DNA of 64,000 nucleotides from NCBI GenBank assembly GCA_951812325.1, contig OX638294.1, positions 1,962,859 through 2,026,858 on the forward strand, written 5' to 3'. How positions within the stretch are numbered: position 1 is the first letter of the stretch; each line of letters begins with the position of its first letter. Shown here one piece after another: positions 47,304 through 55,926 of the stretch. The notes beneath the pieces were generated by a model. The model was given only the letters and a program-made list of their open reading frames with translations, was not told where the DNA came from and did not search any database. Origin of the DNA: an uncultured Thermoanaerobaculia bacterium (GTDB lineage: Bacteria; Acidobacteriota; Thermoanaerobaculia; Multivoradales; Multivoraceae). A program made the position numbers and the translations under genes.

Positions 47304-48350
47304 GTGAAAGTAGCGATGCAGAAGAGTCCCTTCAATCGCGGGGATCTGATCGAGGCGCAGGGGTTCGAGACTGTTGAGGGCGTCTGCCGCAGCGAGGACG
47401 ACCTCGCCGACCTTCTCGGCGACGCCGACGGCGCCCTGGTCGGCGTCATGCCGCTGACCTCGCGCTCCGTGCTCGCGCGGTGTCCGAAGCTCAAGGTGGT
47501 CAGCCGGCTGGGGGTCGGCGTCGACTCGATCGACCTCGACGCGGCGACCGAACTCGGCATCCTGGCGACCAACGTGCCGGGTTCCAACACGACCGAGGTC
47601 GCCGACCACGCGATGGCGCTGATGCTCGCGCTCACCCGGCGCGTCGTCGACGCCGCCGGCACGACCCGCGAGGGCCGCTGGGGCCATCGGGAATCGATGA
47701 TCGGGCTCCTCACCCGCGTCCGGCGGATCGCCGGCCACACGGTCGGCATCATCGGCTTCGGCAACATCGGCCGCGCCTTCGCCAGCCGGGCTCGCGGCTT
47801 CGGACCGGCGCGGATCATCGCCGCCGATCCGTACGTCGACCAGGTCACCGCCGACCTCTACGGCGTGCAGCTCGTGCCGCTCGAGGAGCTGCTGGCCGAG
47901 GCCGACTACGTGACGATCCACTGCTCGGCGACCGACGAAACACGACACCTGATCAACGCCGACACGCTCGCCCTGATGAAGCCCACGGCGCTGCTCGTCA
48001 ACGCGGCCCGGGGGCCGATCATCGACGGCTCGGCGCTGGCGGAAGCGCTCGCCGAAGGCCGGATCGAAGCCGCGGCGCTCGACGTGACCGAGAAGGAACC
48101 GATCGACCCGGACGATCCACTGCTGAAGCTTCCCAACTGCATCGTGACCCCGCACATCGCCGGTTTCTCGCCGGTGTTCCTCGGCGAATGTCCGATCCGC
48201 CAGGCCGAGAACGTGATCAGGGTGCTCACCGGCCAGATGCCCCACGGCATCGCGAACCCCGAAGCGATCAAGACGATCGCGGTGATGCGGGCAAGCGATC
48301 CGGGGCGCTGGGAGGGGGTGCCGGACTTCTCGACGGCCCTGGCGTTGTAG
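47304..48350 (+). CDS. D-2-hydroxyacid dehydrogenase (phosphoglycerate-dehydrogenase-like)
   Basis: A 348-residue NAD enzyme. The start was taken at GTG 47304, which has AAGGAG six bases upstream; an ATG at 47283 in frame would add seven residues. The NAD motif is GIIGFGNIGRAFASRA. The catalytic Arg is in VNAARGPIIDG, the Glu in LDVTEKEPIDP and the His in VTPHIAGFS. These are the residues that reduce 2-keto acids. An insert RRIAGHTVG precedes the NAD motif. With the SDR and no serine pathway genes nearby, the substrate is likely a specialised hydroxy acid. Confidence 0.88.
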   Translation: MKVAMQKSPFNRGDLIEAQGFETVEGVCRSEDDLADLLGDADGALVGVMPLTSRSVLARCPKLKVVSRLGVGVDSIDLDAATELGILATNVPGSNTTEVADHAMALMLALTRRVVDAAGTTREGRWGHRESMIGLLTRVRRIAGHTVGIIGFGNIGRAFASRARGFGPARIIAADPYVDQVTADLYGVQLVPLEELLAEADYVTIHCSATDETRHLINADTLALMKPTALLVNAARGPIIDGSALAEALAEGRIEAAALDVTEKEPIDPDDPLLKLPNCIVTPHIAGFSPVFLGECPIRQAENVIRVLTGQMPHGIANPEAIKTIAVMRASDPGRWEGVPDFSTALAL

Positions 48351-48412
48351 CAGCCCGTGCCACGGGACCTTTGAACCTTGGTACGCTCAGAACTTCGGTT
48401 AGGGCACTGTCG

Positions 48413-48565
48413 ATGTTGTTGTGCACAGCAAGCTTGTTGTTAGCCACGATCAACCTCTTGATCATGTTTGCGGTTGTCGCTTCTCGTGGCAACAAACCAA
48501 AAGAAAATAAACCAAAAGAACTGGCGCTGGTTTGGGCGATTCGGAACGCTTTGAGACGCCCGTAG
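48413..48565 (+). CDS. possible small membrane protein (50 aa)
   Basis: An ATG at 48413 starts a single hydrophobic helix, SLLLATINLLIMFAVVASRG, followed by a repeated lysine-rich NKPKENKPKEL and a short basic tail. The stretch is visibly A/T-richer than any neighbouring gene. There is no clear ribosome site. It could be a genuine small membrane protein or peptide toxin, or simply foreign DNA next to the RES toxin relic. The remainder of the 676-bp space (48351-49026) otherwise holds only that relic and a CCCGTG/CACGGG hairpin near 48354. Confidence 0.35.
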   Translation: MLLCTASLLLATINLLIMFAVVASRGNKPKENKPKELALVWAIRNALRRP

Positions 48566-48639
48566 GACGGCCGCGCCATTGGACCGCGACCAGTTCCACC
48601 TCGGTGTAACTGGTCGCACGTTCAGCCTTGTTAGCGTTA

Positions 48640-48899
48640 GCAGCTCCCGCGCCGTGAGCGAAGCTCGGGACCACGATCCCCACCTGGCCGGCGGCGACCA
48701 GACGATCGGCCAGGGCCTGCGAGCGCGGAACAGCCCGGGCCAGCATCTCGGCTTCCCAAGTCGGACACGCCAGGTCCGCTTCGCTGACGCTCGACTCCGG
48801 CCGCTCGCGGTCATCTCCCGTGTCGCAGACCGGTTCCGCGTCCACTTCGCAAGCGCAGAGCACGAGCGGCTGCATCGGCCTGCCCAGGGTTTCCTTGCA
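48640..48899 (-). pseudogene. fragment of a RES-domain toxin
   Basis: The reading frame KETLGRPMQPLVLCACEVDA, then ESSVSEADLACPTWEAEML, SQALADRLVAAGQVGIVVPS and FAHGAGA matches the middle and later part of RES toxins, NAD-degrading partners of Xre antitoxins. A TGA lies a few codons upstream of the first matching residue, so the N-terminal part with its conserved Arg is missing. After GAGA the usual NLVLW...W segment is replaced by unrelated codons. No Xre/MbcA-type antitoxin is next to it. This is a relic rather than an active toxin. Confidence 0.55.
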
Positions 48900-49026
48900 A
48901 ACTCAACGGCTACCGTTCAATCTGCAAGGCTATAGTGTCGGCTCTCAGACGATCCACACAACTCCGGGAACCGCTACGCCCGGGCCCACGATGCGCGCAG
49001 CCGCGTCACATCACGAGGAGAAACTC

Positions 49027-49755
49027 ATGCGGTACACCCTTTCCCTTCTGGCGGCGGCGCTCCTGGCGCTGGCGGCCATGCCGGTGATGGCCGGGTCGAT
49101 GGATGTCGACCTCAAGGCCTCCGACGGCACGATGCTCAAGGCGACCTACATGTCGCCCGGCGAGCCCGGTCCGGCGATGCTGCTGATCCACCAGTGCAAC
49201 ATGGACCGGAAGTCCTGGTCCGGTATCGCGTCGCAGTTGGTCGACGCCGGCGTCCACGTGCTGACGATGGATCTGCGGGGCTTCGGCGAGAGCGGCGGCG
49301 CCGGCATCCGCGAGGCCGGCGGGTTCCCGCCGTTCCTGCAGACGGCGACCGGCGACGTGGACATGGCGTTCGACTACCTGAGCAAGCAGGAAGGCGTCGA
49401 CACGGACCGGATGGCCGCCGGCGGCGCGAGTTGCGGCGCGATGCTGACGGCCGATCTGGCCGCGCGCCGGCCGGTGAAGGCGCTGATGCTGCTGTCCGGG
49501 CCGCCGAGCGAAGCAGCCGTGGCGAACATGGCGGCCAGGTCCGACCTGGCGGTCTTCGCCGCGGCGGCGACCGGCGACACGATCACGGCCGGCGTCGACA
49601 AACAGCTCAAGGGCGCTGTGGACGGGTCGAAGCACCCGAACTCGACGGCGAAGATCTACGACGGCCCGGAGCACGGGCTGCCGATGTTCGCGAAGAACGC
49701 GGATCTGGAGCCGGCGCTGGTGTCCTGGCTGAAGATGGAGCTGACCGGGAAGTAG
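49027..49755 (+). CDS. secreted alpha/beta hydrolase
   Basis: A 242-residue protein with AGGAG before the ATG and a signal peptide ending near VMAGS (RYTLSLLAAALLALAAMPVMA). The fold is dienelactone-hydrolase-like: oxyanion region LLIHQCNMDRKSW, LTMDLRGFGES, nucleophile Ser in GGASCGAML (near residue 135) and His in YDGPEHGLPMF. The Cys after the Ser recalls the Cys of true dienelactone hydrolases. The product is periplasmic and likely an esterase; substrate unknown. Confidence 0.85.
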   Translation: MRYTLSLLAAALLALAAMPVMAGSMDVDLKASDGTMLKATYMSPGEPGPAMLLIHQCNMDRKSWSGIASQLVDAGVHVLTMDLRGFGESGGAGIREAGGFPPFLQTATGDVDMAFDYLSKQEGVDTDRMAAGGASCGAMLTADLAARRPVKALMLLSGPPSEAAVANMAARSDLAVFAAAATGDTITAGVDKQLKGAVDGSKHPNSTAKIYDGPEHGLPMFAKNADLEPALVSWLKMELTGK

Positions 49756-49804
49756 GCGTTCGCACACCGGGCGCCGGCCTGCCGGCTTCCAAGGTCCCAG
49801 TGGT

Positions 49805-50920
49805 TTACCGCTGCTCGGCGGTCTTGTTCCGCTCGATCAGGTCGAAGTCGATCTCGACTCCGAGGCCGGGGCCGCTCGGGGCGTGGACGTAGCCCTCGTC
49901 GTCGACTTCGATGTCCTCGACGAGGCCGACCTTCTGCGCCCCCGCGGGCAGCAGAACCTCAAACCACTCGCAGTTGCGGATCGCGGCGCTGAGGTGCAGG
50001 TGGGCGACGTTGTTCAGCGAGTTGCCGCCGTGGTGGATCTCGAAGTTCATCCCGAAGCCCTCGGCGAGGTGAGCGGCCTTGAGGCAGCCGGTGATGCCGC
50101 CCTTGAGCGCGACATCGCCCCTCAGATAGTCGGTCGCCCGGTTGTGGATCCACGGGGCGAAGGAGTCGTACCAGGCGCCGGGGAACTCAGTCGCCATGAT
50201 CGGGATGCGTAGCTGCTGGCGCAGCTTCGTGTAGTTGTAGATGTCCTGGTCGCCGAGCGGATCCTCGTACCACTCGAAGTCGAGTTCCTCGATCACCTTG
50301 CCGACGCGCAGGGCCTGCGGGTAGTCGTAGCCCCAGGTCGAGTCGAGCATCAGCGGAAAGTCGTTGCCCACCGCCTCGCGGACGGCCCTGCAGATCCGGA
50401 TGTCATCCCGCCAGACGCGGAACGGGTGGATCTTGTAGCCCTGCCAGCCCGCGGCCTGGTACGACTGGGCCTGCTCGACGTAGGCCTCGACATCGGGCTG
50501 CTGCTCGGAGCTGGCGTACGCGGGCAGCTTCTCACGGTAGGTGCCGAGGAGCCGGTGGATCGGCTCCCCCGCCGCCTTGCCGGCGATGTCCCAGAGCGCA
50601 ACGTCGACGGCGCCGACGACCCAGGGCTGGACGACCAGCCGCCGTTCCAGCATCTCCTGGTAGAGCTGCTCCCGGGCCAGCGGATCGCGCCCCATCACGA
50701 TCGGCTTGAGCATCCTCAGCAACGCCGGCGCTCCCAGGCTCGTCCCCATGCCGAGGAACGAATGGCCCTCGATCCCGTCGTCGGTCCGGATCGTCACCAG
50801 GCCGAGTTCGCCGGTGCGACTCGGCTGGCCGGTCGGATCGAACGGCCCGCGGCCCAGGTAGGAGTGCGGGGGGATGTCGTTCCAGGCGAAGAGGGTGATG
50901 CTGAGGTCGTCGATCTTCAT
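49805..50920 (-). CDS. enolase-superfamily enzyme (mandelate racemase/muconate lactonizing type)
   Basis: 371 residues from the ATG at 50920; longer upstream reading is not supported. The capping domain starts MKIDDLSITLFAWND. In the barrel, GYKIHPF (near 162) supplies the base. The three metal acids are in LMLDSTWGYDYP (near 192), FEWYEDPLGD (near 216) and ATEFPG (near 242). The His is in FEIHHGGNSLNN (near 296). This set fits acid-sugar dehydratases. The same C-terminal GPG.GVE.D pattern ends the collapsed gene at 37493..37606. It is convergent with the alpha/beta hydrolase gene, 49 bp away. Confidence 0.88.
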   Translation of the reverse strand: MKIDDLSITLFAWNDIPPHSYLGRGPFDPTGQPSRTGELGLVTIRTDDGIEGHSFLGMGTSLGAPALLRMLKPIVMGRDPLAREQLYQEMLERRLVVQPWVVGAVDVALWDIAGKAAGEPIHRLLGTYREKLPAYASSEQQPDVEAYVEQAQSYQAAGWQGYKIHPFRVWRDDIRICRAVREAVGNDFPLMLDSTWGYDYPQALRVGKVIEELDFEWYEDPLGDQDIYNYTKLRQQLRIPIMATEFPGAWYDSFAPWIHNRATDYLRGDVALKGGITGCLKAAHLAEGFGMNFEIHHGGNSLNNVAHLHLSAAIRNCEWFEVLLPAGAQKVGLVEDIEVDDEGYVHAPSGPGLGVEIDFDLIERNKTAEQR

Positions 50921-51042
50921 TGGACTTGGCTCGTCGTTGGAGAGATGGATGCGGCGGCCGCTGTTGCCGAGCGAAGGCAGCGCGGACGCCGCGAACAGAA
51001 TCCTCTGCAGCGCGTACCCCGTCCTTGCGCCGCAGGCGCCAC

Positions 51043-51315
51043 TCAGTAGTGGTAACGCGCCGCCAGGAAGTGAATCCGCTTGCCTTCGATCGTATACACC
51101 AGTCGGTGCTCCTGGTCGATCCTCCGGGACCACTTCCCGGCAAGCTGACCACAAAGCGGCTCGGCCTTGCCAGGACCGTCGAACGGATCGCGTATCACGG
51201 CCTCGACCAGCTTGAGGGCCCGCAGGGCTCGGCGGCGATCCGTCCGGGTCCAGTACTCGAGGTCTTCGAGGAAGTGAGGATCCATGACGGCTTGGCGCCG
51301 TCCGGTCGCGGTCAC
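51043..51315 (-). CDS. yoeB: YoeB-family toxin (mRNA interferase)
   Basis: 90 residues from a GTG overlapping the antitoxin TGA. The protein shows HFLEDLEYWTRTDRRRALRA, DPFDGPGKAEPLCGQLAGKW, SRRIDQEHRLVYTIEG and the terminal RYHY, which is the complete YoeB signature including the catalytic Glu, Arg and His region. It cleaves mRNA at the ribosome when free of YefM. The enolase-superfamily gene starts about 120 bp further downstream. Confidence 0.92.
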   Translation of the reverse strand: MTATGRRQAVMDPHFLEDLEYWTRTDRRRALRALKLVEAVIRDPFDGPGKAEPLCGQLAGKWSRRIDQEHRLVYTIEGKRIHFLAARYHY

Positions 51316-51596
51316 TCCGTTTCGAGGCGGAGGCGCTGGCGGAGTTCGTCCACGCCGAAGGCCTCACCCTCTCCGTCCGCGGCGCGCTGACTCGCTGCCA
51401 GGAGGCGCCGGGCATTCCTGGGCGAGCGCAGGAGATGGACCGTCTCAAGCCAGCCAGCCAGCTCATCGGCAGGAACCAGGGCGACGGATTCGTGCCCGCG
51501 CCGCCGAATCAGGACCGGCTCGCGGGTGTCGATCACCTGGTCCATCAGAGATGCAAGACGCTCGCGGGCCTTTGTGTAGGTCGTTTCGCGAATCAT
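51312..51596 (-). CDS. yefM: YefM-family antitoxin
   Basis: 94 residues starting MIRETTYTKARERLASLMDQ, the Phd/YefM DNA-binding N-terminus, followed by VLIRRRGHESVALVPADE. The C-terminal half is acidic and binds the toxin. It overlaps yoeB by four bases. A palindromic site with the TGTACA core lies just upstream, as in known yefM operators. Confidence 0.9.
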   Translation of the reverse strand: MIRETTYTKARERLASLMDQVIDTREPVLIRRRGHESVALVPADELAGWLETVHLLRSPRNARRLLAASQRAADGEGEAFGVDELRQRLRLETE

Positions 51597-51613
51597 CCCC
51601 GCGTCCCTCATAC

Positions 51614-51636
51614 CCGTACAGACTGACTGTACAGAT
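51614..51636. promoter_or_regulatory. probable YefM operator
   Basis: The inverted repeat GTACAG (51616-51621) and CTGTAC (51627-51632) is separated by five bases. The right half is itself the palindrome CTGTACAG. Known YefM-YoeB operators are palindromes with the core TGTACA, so this site, 18 bp before the yefM start, is a good candidate for autorepression. Confidence 0.6.
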
Positions 51637-51701
51637 CGACTCGGGAGCGCGTCAAGCCGGCACGGCTCCGGAACGAAGTTCGCCTCTGGCATACTGTAGC
51701 C

Positions 51702-51884
51702 GTGAAACGGCTCGGAACGGCTCTGCTCGCGGTGCTGATCGGCTTTCTCGCGGGCGCCGGGGTGAACGCCGTGCTCGGCGACCAGGGAGCGGACACGCCG
51801 ACGCTCGCCCTGCTCGGCGGCGCACTGGGGCTCGGCGTCTATCTCCTCAGGGCGCGGAAGCGAGTGCGGAAGGCGCGACGCTAA
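51702..51884 (+). CDS. small membrane protein (60 aa), copy 1
   Basis: The start codon at 51702 gives two hydrophobic segments, GTALLAVLIGFLAGAGVNAV and LALLGGALGLGVYLL, joined by LGDQGADTPTL, and a basic tail (RARKRVRKARR). A diverged copy with the same GADTPTLAL.GGA core lies at 53638. No known family is recognised. It is convergent with the truncated DUF3604 gene, ending one base from it. Confidence 0.6.
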   Translation: MKRLGTALLAVLIGFLAGAGVNAVLGDQGADTPTLALLGGALGLGVYLLRARKRVRKARR

Positions 51885-51885
51885 C

Positions 51886-53095
51886 TCAGGGCGTGTACCA
51901 GATCGGCGACGACCAGGCGCGTTCCTGGATCGTTGCCGGAAAGTCCTGTCGCGGAGCGATGCCGGCTCGCAGCGCGTCCCAGGACGACCAGCGGCAGGTG
52001 GGGTTCTCCAGGACCCGGGCGTAGTAGAAGGCGCGCTGGCCCGAGTCGAAGTCGGGGTCGGTCCAGACGGTCTTGAGTTCGCCGGCGCCGACGTCGTCGC
52101 TGGCGGAGCAGTCGCTGAGATCGACGGTGGCGCCGTTGTCAGGGCAACGGTGGGTGTCCGGGTCGACCTCGAGGCCGTCGGAGCAGGCGACGTCGTAGAC
52201 CATCTCGTCGGTCTCGCCGCCGGCTTCCCAGCCCTTGACGATCTGGACCCGCTGGAGCGGCGCGGCCATCGTGTCCTGCATCGCCCAGACCAGGAAGCTG
52301 GGTGCGCCGTCGCCGTCGTCGCCGACGAGATCGCCGCCCATCGGCACACCGGTCTCGTAGGCGGTGGCGACGAGGTCCGGGTCGTCCAGGTCGAGGCCGG
52401 CGAGGGCCGAACCGCCGAAGAAGCGGACCTTCATCCGCGTGCCGGACGTCGCGAAGGTCTCCTTGCGCCGGAAGGCGTCGAAGATCGCCTCTCGCGTGTT
52501 CTCGTCGGCCCACACGGCGGCGAGGCCCGACGCGCCGTTCGTGATCGCCGTCGTGAACGGGTAGATGCGGCCGGTGCCGTCGTCGATCGGCTGTGCGGCG
52601 GCGGTGGGGTTCTGCAGGTCGGCCCCGGCCGCGGGCTCGCCGGGCACCGAGCCGCGCTGCTCGGCGGTCAGCTGCATGAGGCCCGAGGCGCCCCAGTAGT
52701 TCTCCTCGTCGAAGGAGCCGGCGGCAACGTGGGTGTCGGACGAGCCGATCACGCCGAGCTTGTAGGGGTTCGAAACGCCGCCGGCCTCGATCTCGAGGCC
52801 GCGGCGGAAGGCGTCGCGCACGTAGCTGCCCGGCGGCTCGCTCAGGATGCTGGTCGAGACGCGGTACGGCATGATCTCGAAGCCCGCCCACTCGTCGTTC
52901 GGCGACAGGGCCGGGTGGGTCTCCGAGGTGCCCTTGGTCTGGGTGATCTCGACGATCGGCTCGTTGCGGCTGCGGAGATCCGAGTACGCCTGGTCGATCG
53001 CGCCGCCCTCGAAGTACTCGTACTCGAACATCCGCCCACCGGAGCCGTTCGTGTTGTGGGGGATCGCGATCGCCTCGTGGCCGTCCGCACGCCAA
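51886..53095 (-). pseudogene. truncated DUF3604 gene (C-terminal two-thirds), copy 1
   Basis: Encodes about 400 residues from HEAIAIPHNTNGSGGRMFEY to the end SSPIWYTP, nearly identical to the C-terminal part of the intact protein at 61229..63166. Roughly ten residues differ, for example WAGF for WGGF and LEIEAGG for LTIEAGG. The N-terminal part with the signal peptide and the DLHVHTKYSYDA metal motif is absent. Upstream of 53095 the homology ends and within about 25 bp an ISL3 transposase relic begins. The frame stays open into the relic, but no functional start is seen. Confidence 0.85.
51886..53095. repeat. 1.2-kb direct repeat, unit 1
   Basis: Same orientation and near-identical to 61229-62438, with a constant offset of 9343 bp. 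The two units bracket the restriction-modification and SIR2-HerA cluster and the ISNCY-type element. Confidence 0.88.
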
Positions 53096-53118
53096 GACAG
53101 CGAGACGCCGGCGCCGGA

Positions 53119-53563
53119 CCGTGACGCGCCAGACCACGCTTCACCGCCCTCTGCATCACACCGTCCACCTGGTCCCAACTCAAGTCCAGAAGCCGCGACA
53201 CCGCCGAAATGCTCGCCTCGCCCAGCCATCGATGACCAAGGCCTCGAACAACGCCGTGAAACGAGAGCCTGCATCCGACCACGGCACCCCGATCGTGTGC
53301 ACTCCGTGCTCCGCGCAACGCACCCGCGGCACATCCGCCGTCAGGATCGTGCGGTACTGGCACGTCGGCAGATGCCGCCAGCGACGGCGACGCGAATCGT
53401 GACGACTCGCCGAGCCGTCGCACTCGGGGCAACGGTACGACTCGTCCCTGCCACGAGCCACGAACACCTCCACCTCCCCTGCCTCAAGCCGAAGCTCGAC
53501 GCGCGTCACCTCCCAAGGACTCTCGACACCCGGAATCCGACCGTACAAGTCTGTGTCTCGCAT
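53119..53563 (-). pseudogene. ISL3-family transposase N-terminal fragment, frameshifted
   Basis: From 53563 the frame reads an ISL3 N-terminus with the zinc-finger YRCPECDGSASRHDSRRRRW, then HLPTCQYRTILTADVPRVRC and FTALFEALVID. At about 53233 one base is missing; the next frame continues WLGEASISAVSRLLDLSWDQ and VDGVMQRAVKRGLARHG. Sequence stops matching near 53119, at the junction with the DUF3604 fragment. Only about 150 of some 400 transposase residues are left. It probably caused the truncation of the DUF3604 copy. Confidence 0.75.
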
Positions 53564-53637
53564 CGCGCGCGACTACGGCATCTCCACCATCAACCCGGAA
53601 GAGCCCCCGTTCCAAGGCCCACGTCGTCGGGAGAGCT

Positions 53638-53982
53638 GTGCTCACGGTGCTGATCGGCATTCTCGCCGGTGCTGGGTTCAATGCCGCTCTCGGTGAGAGA
53701 GGCGCCGACACGCCGACGCTCGCGTTGACCGGCGGCGCAGTGGCGCTCGTCGTCGTGGTCGTGCAGGCCCGACGGCCGGCGCGAAGGCCGCCGGACGCCT
53801 GCGCTCCCGGAGTACCCGGCCGCTGGGGCTGCCTCAAGCCCGGATTCCGAAGCCGCGTTCAGCCGCGGTCACTTCCCGGCGCTAGAAGAGCCGCTCGCGT
53901 GGACCCGACGGACAGTCCTGGTGTCGTGGCGCGCTGGCCATCTGGAGGCGAGGCCGGTAGTAGACTCCGGTCGTGGACGTAG
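53638..53982 (+). CDS. small membrane protein-like frame, copy 2
   Basis: From a GTG at 53638: LTVLIGILAGAGFNAALGER, then GADTPTLALTGGAVALVVVV, matching the small protein at 51702 at roughly six residues in ten. After the second hydrophobic segment the frame continues as about 65 residues without similarity to copy 1 (RRPPDACAPGVPGRW and on) and overlaps the methyltransferase start. The true C-terminus may have been lost by a frameshift near 53770. Confidence 0.45.
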   Translation: MLTVLIGILAGAGFNAALGERGADTPTLALTGGAVALVVVVVQARRPARRPPDACAPGVPGRWGCLKPGFRSRVQPRSLPGARRAARVDPTDSPGVVARWPSGGEAGSRLRSWT

Positions 53983-54854
53983 TCAGCGCAACACCAGCAA
54001 GTGAGGCGATCCGCCTTGAGGGCTCCACGCTCTTCCAAGGAGCAGCCGAGGAGATTCTGCCGGTCCTGCCCGACTCTTGGTTCCGGACCTGCGTCACCTC
54101 CCCTCCCTACTGGGGGCTCCGCGACTATGCCGATGAGAATCAGATCGGCGCCGAGCCTGAACCGACCCTCTACGTCGAGCGCCTGACCGCGATCTTCCAC
54201 GAGGTCTGGAGGGTCCTTCGGGAGGACGGCACGCTCTGGGTCAACCTCGGCGACAGCTACACAAGCGGCAACCGCGCGACGAGGGCACCGGACAAGAAGA
54301 ACCCTGTTCGGGCCATGAGCTACAGGGCAAGAACCCCGAAGGGCATGAAGCCGAAGGACCTCGTGGGGATACCGTGGATGGTCGCCTTCGCCTTACGGGA
54401 CGCTGGCTGGTACTTCCGAAGCGACATCATCTGGGAGAAGCCCAACTGCATGCCCGAGAGCGTCAAGGATCGCCCGACGCGGTCGCACGAATACATGTTC
54501 CTGTTCACCAAGTCGCTTCGCTATCACTACGACGCTTCCAAAGCCCGCGTCAACGGCAGAAACCGGCGAACCGTCTGGTCCATACCGACGGAGCCTTTCG
54601 TCGGAGCCCACTTCGCCACCTTCCCTCCAACGCTGATCGAACCCTGCATTCTCACCGGGTCCATTCCGGGAGACTGGGTGCTCGACCCCTTCTTCGGCTC
54701 AGGAACGGTCGGGGTCGTCTGCGAACAACAGAGCCGCAGGTATGTCGGTATCGAACTCAACCGCGAGTATGCCGAGCTCGCCGAAAAGCGGATCTGTTCG
54801 ACCCAACGAACCCTCTTTGCGCTCGACTACGACACGGCGCAGTCGGCGCAGTGA
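53973..54854 (+). CDS. DNA methyltransferase of an XcyI-type restriction system (N4-cytosine type)
   Basis: 293 residues from a GTG. The catalytic motif TSPPYWGLRDY (residues 42-52) comes first and the S-adenosylmethionine motif DPFFGSGTVGVV (237-248) last, the beta-class order. SPPY is typical of N4-cytosine methylases. Its TGA overlaps the GTG of an XcyI-family endonuclease gene. XcyI cuts CCCGGG, so this enzyme probably protects that site; the specificity is inferred from the partner. Confidence 0.88.
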   Translation: MDVVSATPASEAIRLEGSTLFQGAAEEILPVLPDSWFRTCVTSPPYWGLRDYADENQIGAEPEPTLYVERLTAIFHEVWRVLREDGTLWVNLGDSYTSGNRATRAPDKKNPVRAMSYRARTPKGMKPKDLVGIPWMVAFALRDAGWYFRSDIIWEKPNCMPESVKDRPTRSHEYMFLFTKSLRYHYDASKARVNGRNRRTVWSIPTEPFVGAHFATFPPTLIEPCILTGSIPGDWVLDPFFGSGTVGVVCEQQSRRYVGIELNREYAELAEKRICSTQRTLFALDYDTAQSAQ

Positions 54855-55819
54855 CACTGGACCCCCCGCTGCCGGTCCTCCAGATCTCCTTCTATGAGAG
54901 CCTGGAGCGACTCCGGTCGACCCATTTGCTTGATGCGCTCCTACGGGCCTCCGCCGAAGCGGACATCTACGCAGTAGACCGGGAACTCCGCCAGTTCGCT
55001 GATAGGGAAGCACTTCGGCGCCTGGCTGGGTGGGGACTGAGAGGGGAGATCCTCTTCGCGGTGCCGAGTCTTCTCAGTGCGAACCCGCATCTGCTCGGCT
55101 ACTACAGGCTCCTGCTCGGCTTCTCGCAAAAGCAGTTCTACGGGAAGGCGCACGGGCTGAGCGCCTTCAAGTCGATGGAGGAAAAAGGAGCCCTATCCAA
55201 GACGCAGAAGGGCCGCGTAGCCGAACTCGCGCGCTGTCTCAGCATCAGCGCCGCCCACTTGGTGCACTCAGTGGATCGGCTGACCCAATCGAGGGTTCAC
55301 GACCTGACGTTGCTCACCCTCGGACCGCAATTGCGGGGCGGCGCCCTGAACCTCGTCGGTCAGCAAGCCACCAAGCGAGTATTCGACTTGATCGCCGTCC
55401 TGACCGAAAGCGCCCACGTCGAAGTGGATCACTCCACCATCAGAATGCGAAACGTTGCCGGCGCACCCATCCGGATCTGCTTCGCCTCCGACCCCGACAT
55501 CGCCATTCATGAGGAACTACCGTCCGGCCGCAGCCGTCCTGTCATCGCAATCGAGATCAAGGGCGGCAAGGACGTGTCCAACGTCCACAATCGAGTAGGG
55601 GAAGCCGAGAAGAGCCATCAGAAGGCCAAGAACGACGGCTTCACCGAATGCTGGACCATCCTCGGGATCACTGGCCTGGACCACGAGCTCCTTCGGGGTG
55701 AGTCGCCGACCACCGACAAGTTTTTCGCGCTCGATGAGATCACGCGTGGCGACACGGAAGCGTTCGACGACTTCAAGGAACAGCTGTACTCACGGATTGG
55801 CCTAAGGGAATCCTCCTGA
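54851..55819 (+). CDS. XcyI-family type II restriction endonuclease
   Basis: 322 residues from a GTG overlapping the methyltransferase stop. XcyI-family blocks are visible: VLQISFYESLERLRSTHLLD, WGLRGEILFAVPSLLSANPH and LLGYYRLLLGFSQKQFYGKA. A PD-(D/E)xK core is seen in SDPDIAIH (near 216) and VIAIEIKGGKD (near 234-244). The family recognises CCCGGG. A 107-bp gap separates it from the SIR2 gene. Confidence 0.88.
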   Translation: MTLDPPLPVLQISFYESLERLRSTHLLDALLRASAEADIYAVDRELRQFADREALRRLAGWGLRGEILFAVPSLLSANPHLLGYYRLLLGFSQKQFYGKAHGLSAFKSMEEKGALSKTQKGRVAELARCLSISAAHLVHSVDRLTQSRVHDLTLLTLGPQLRGGALNLVGQQATKRVFDLIAVLTESAHVEVDHSTIRMRNVAGAPIRICFASDPDIAIHEELPSGRSRPVIAIEIKGGKDVSNVHNRVGEAEKSHQKAKNDGFTECWTILGITGLDHELLRGESPTTDKFFALDEITRGDTEAFDDFKEQLYSRIGLRESS

Positions 55820-55926
55820 GATCGCGAGCTATCGGCCGCTAGAGCCGTAGTGCGCCCTGCCGCCAAGTATGGCTCCATTATTTCCAGTGCCGGCGAAAAC
55901 CCTGTATGGCTTGAGGAACTAGCTGA

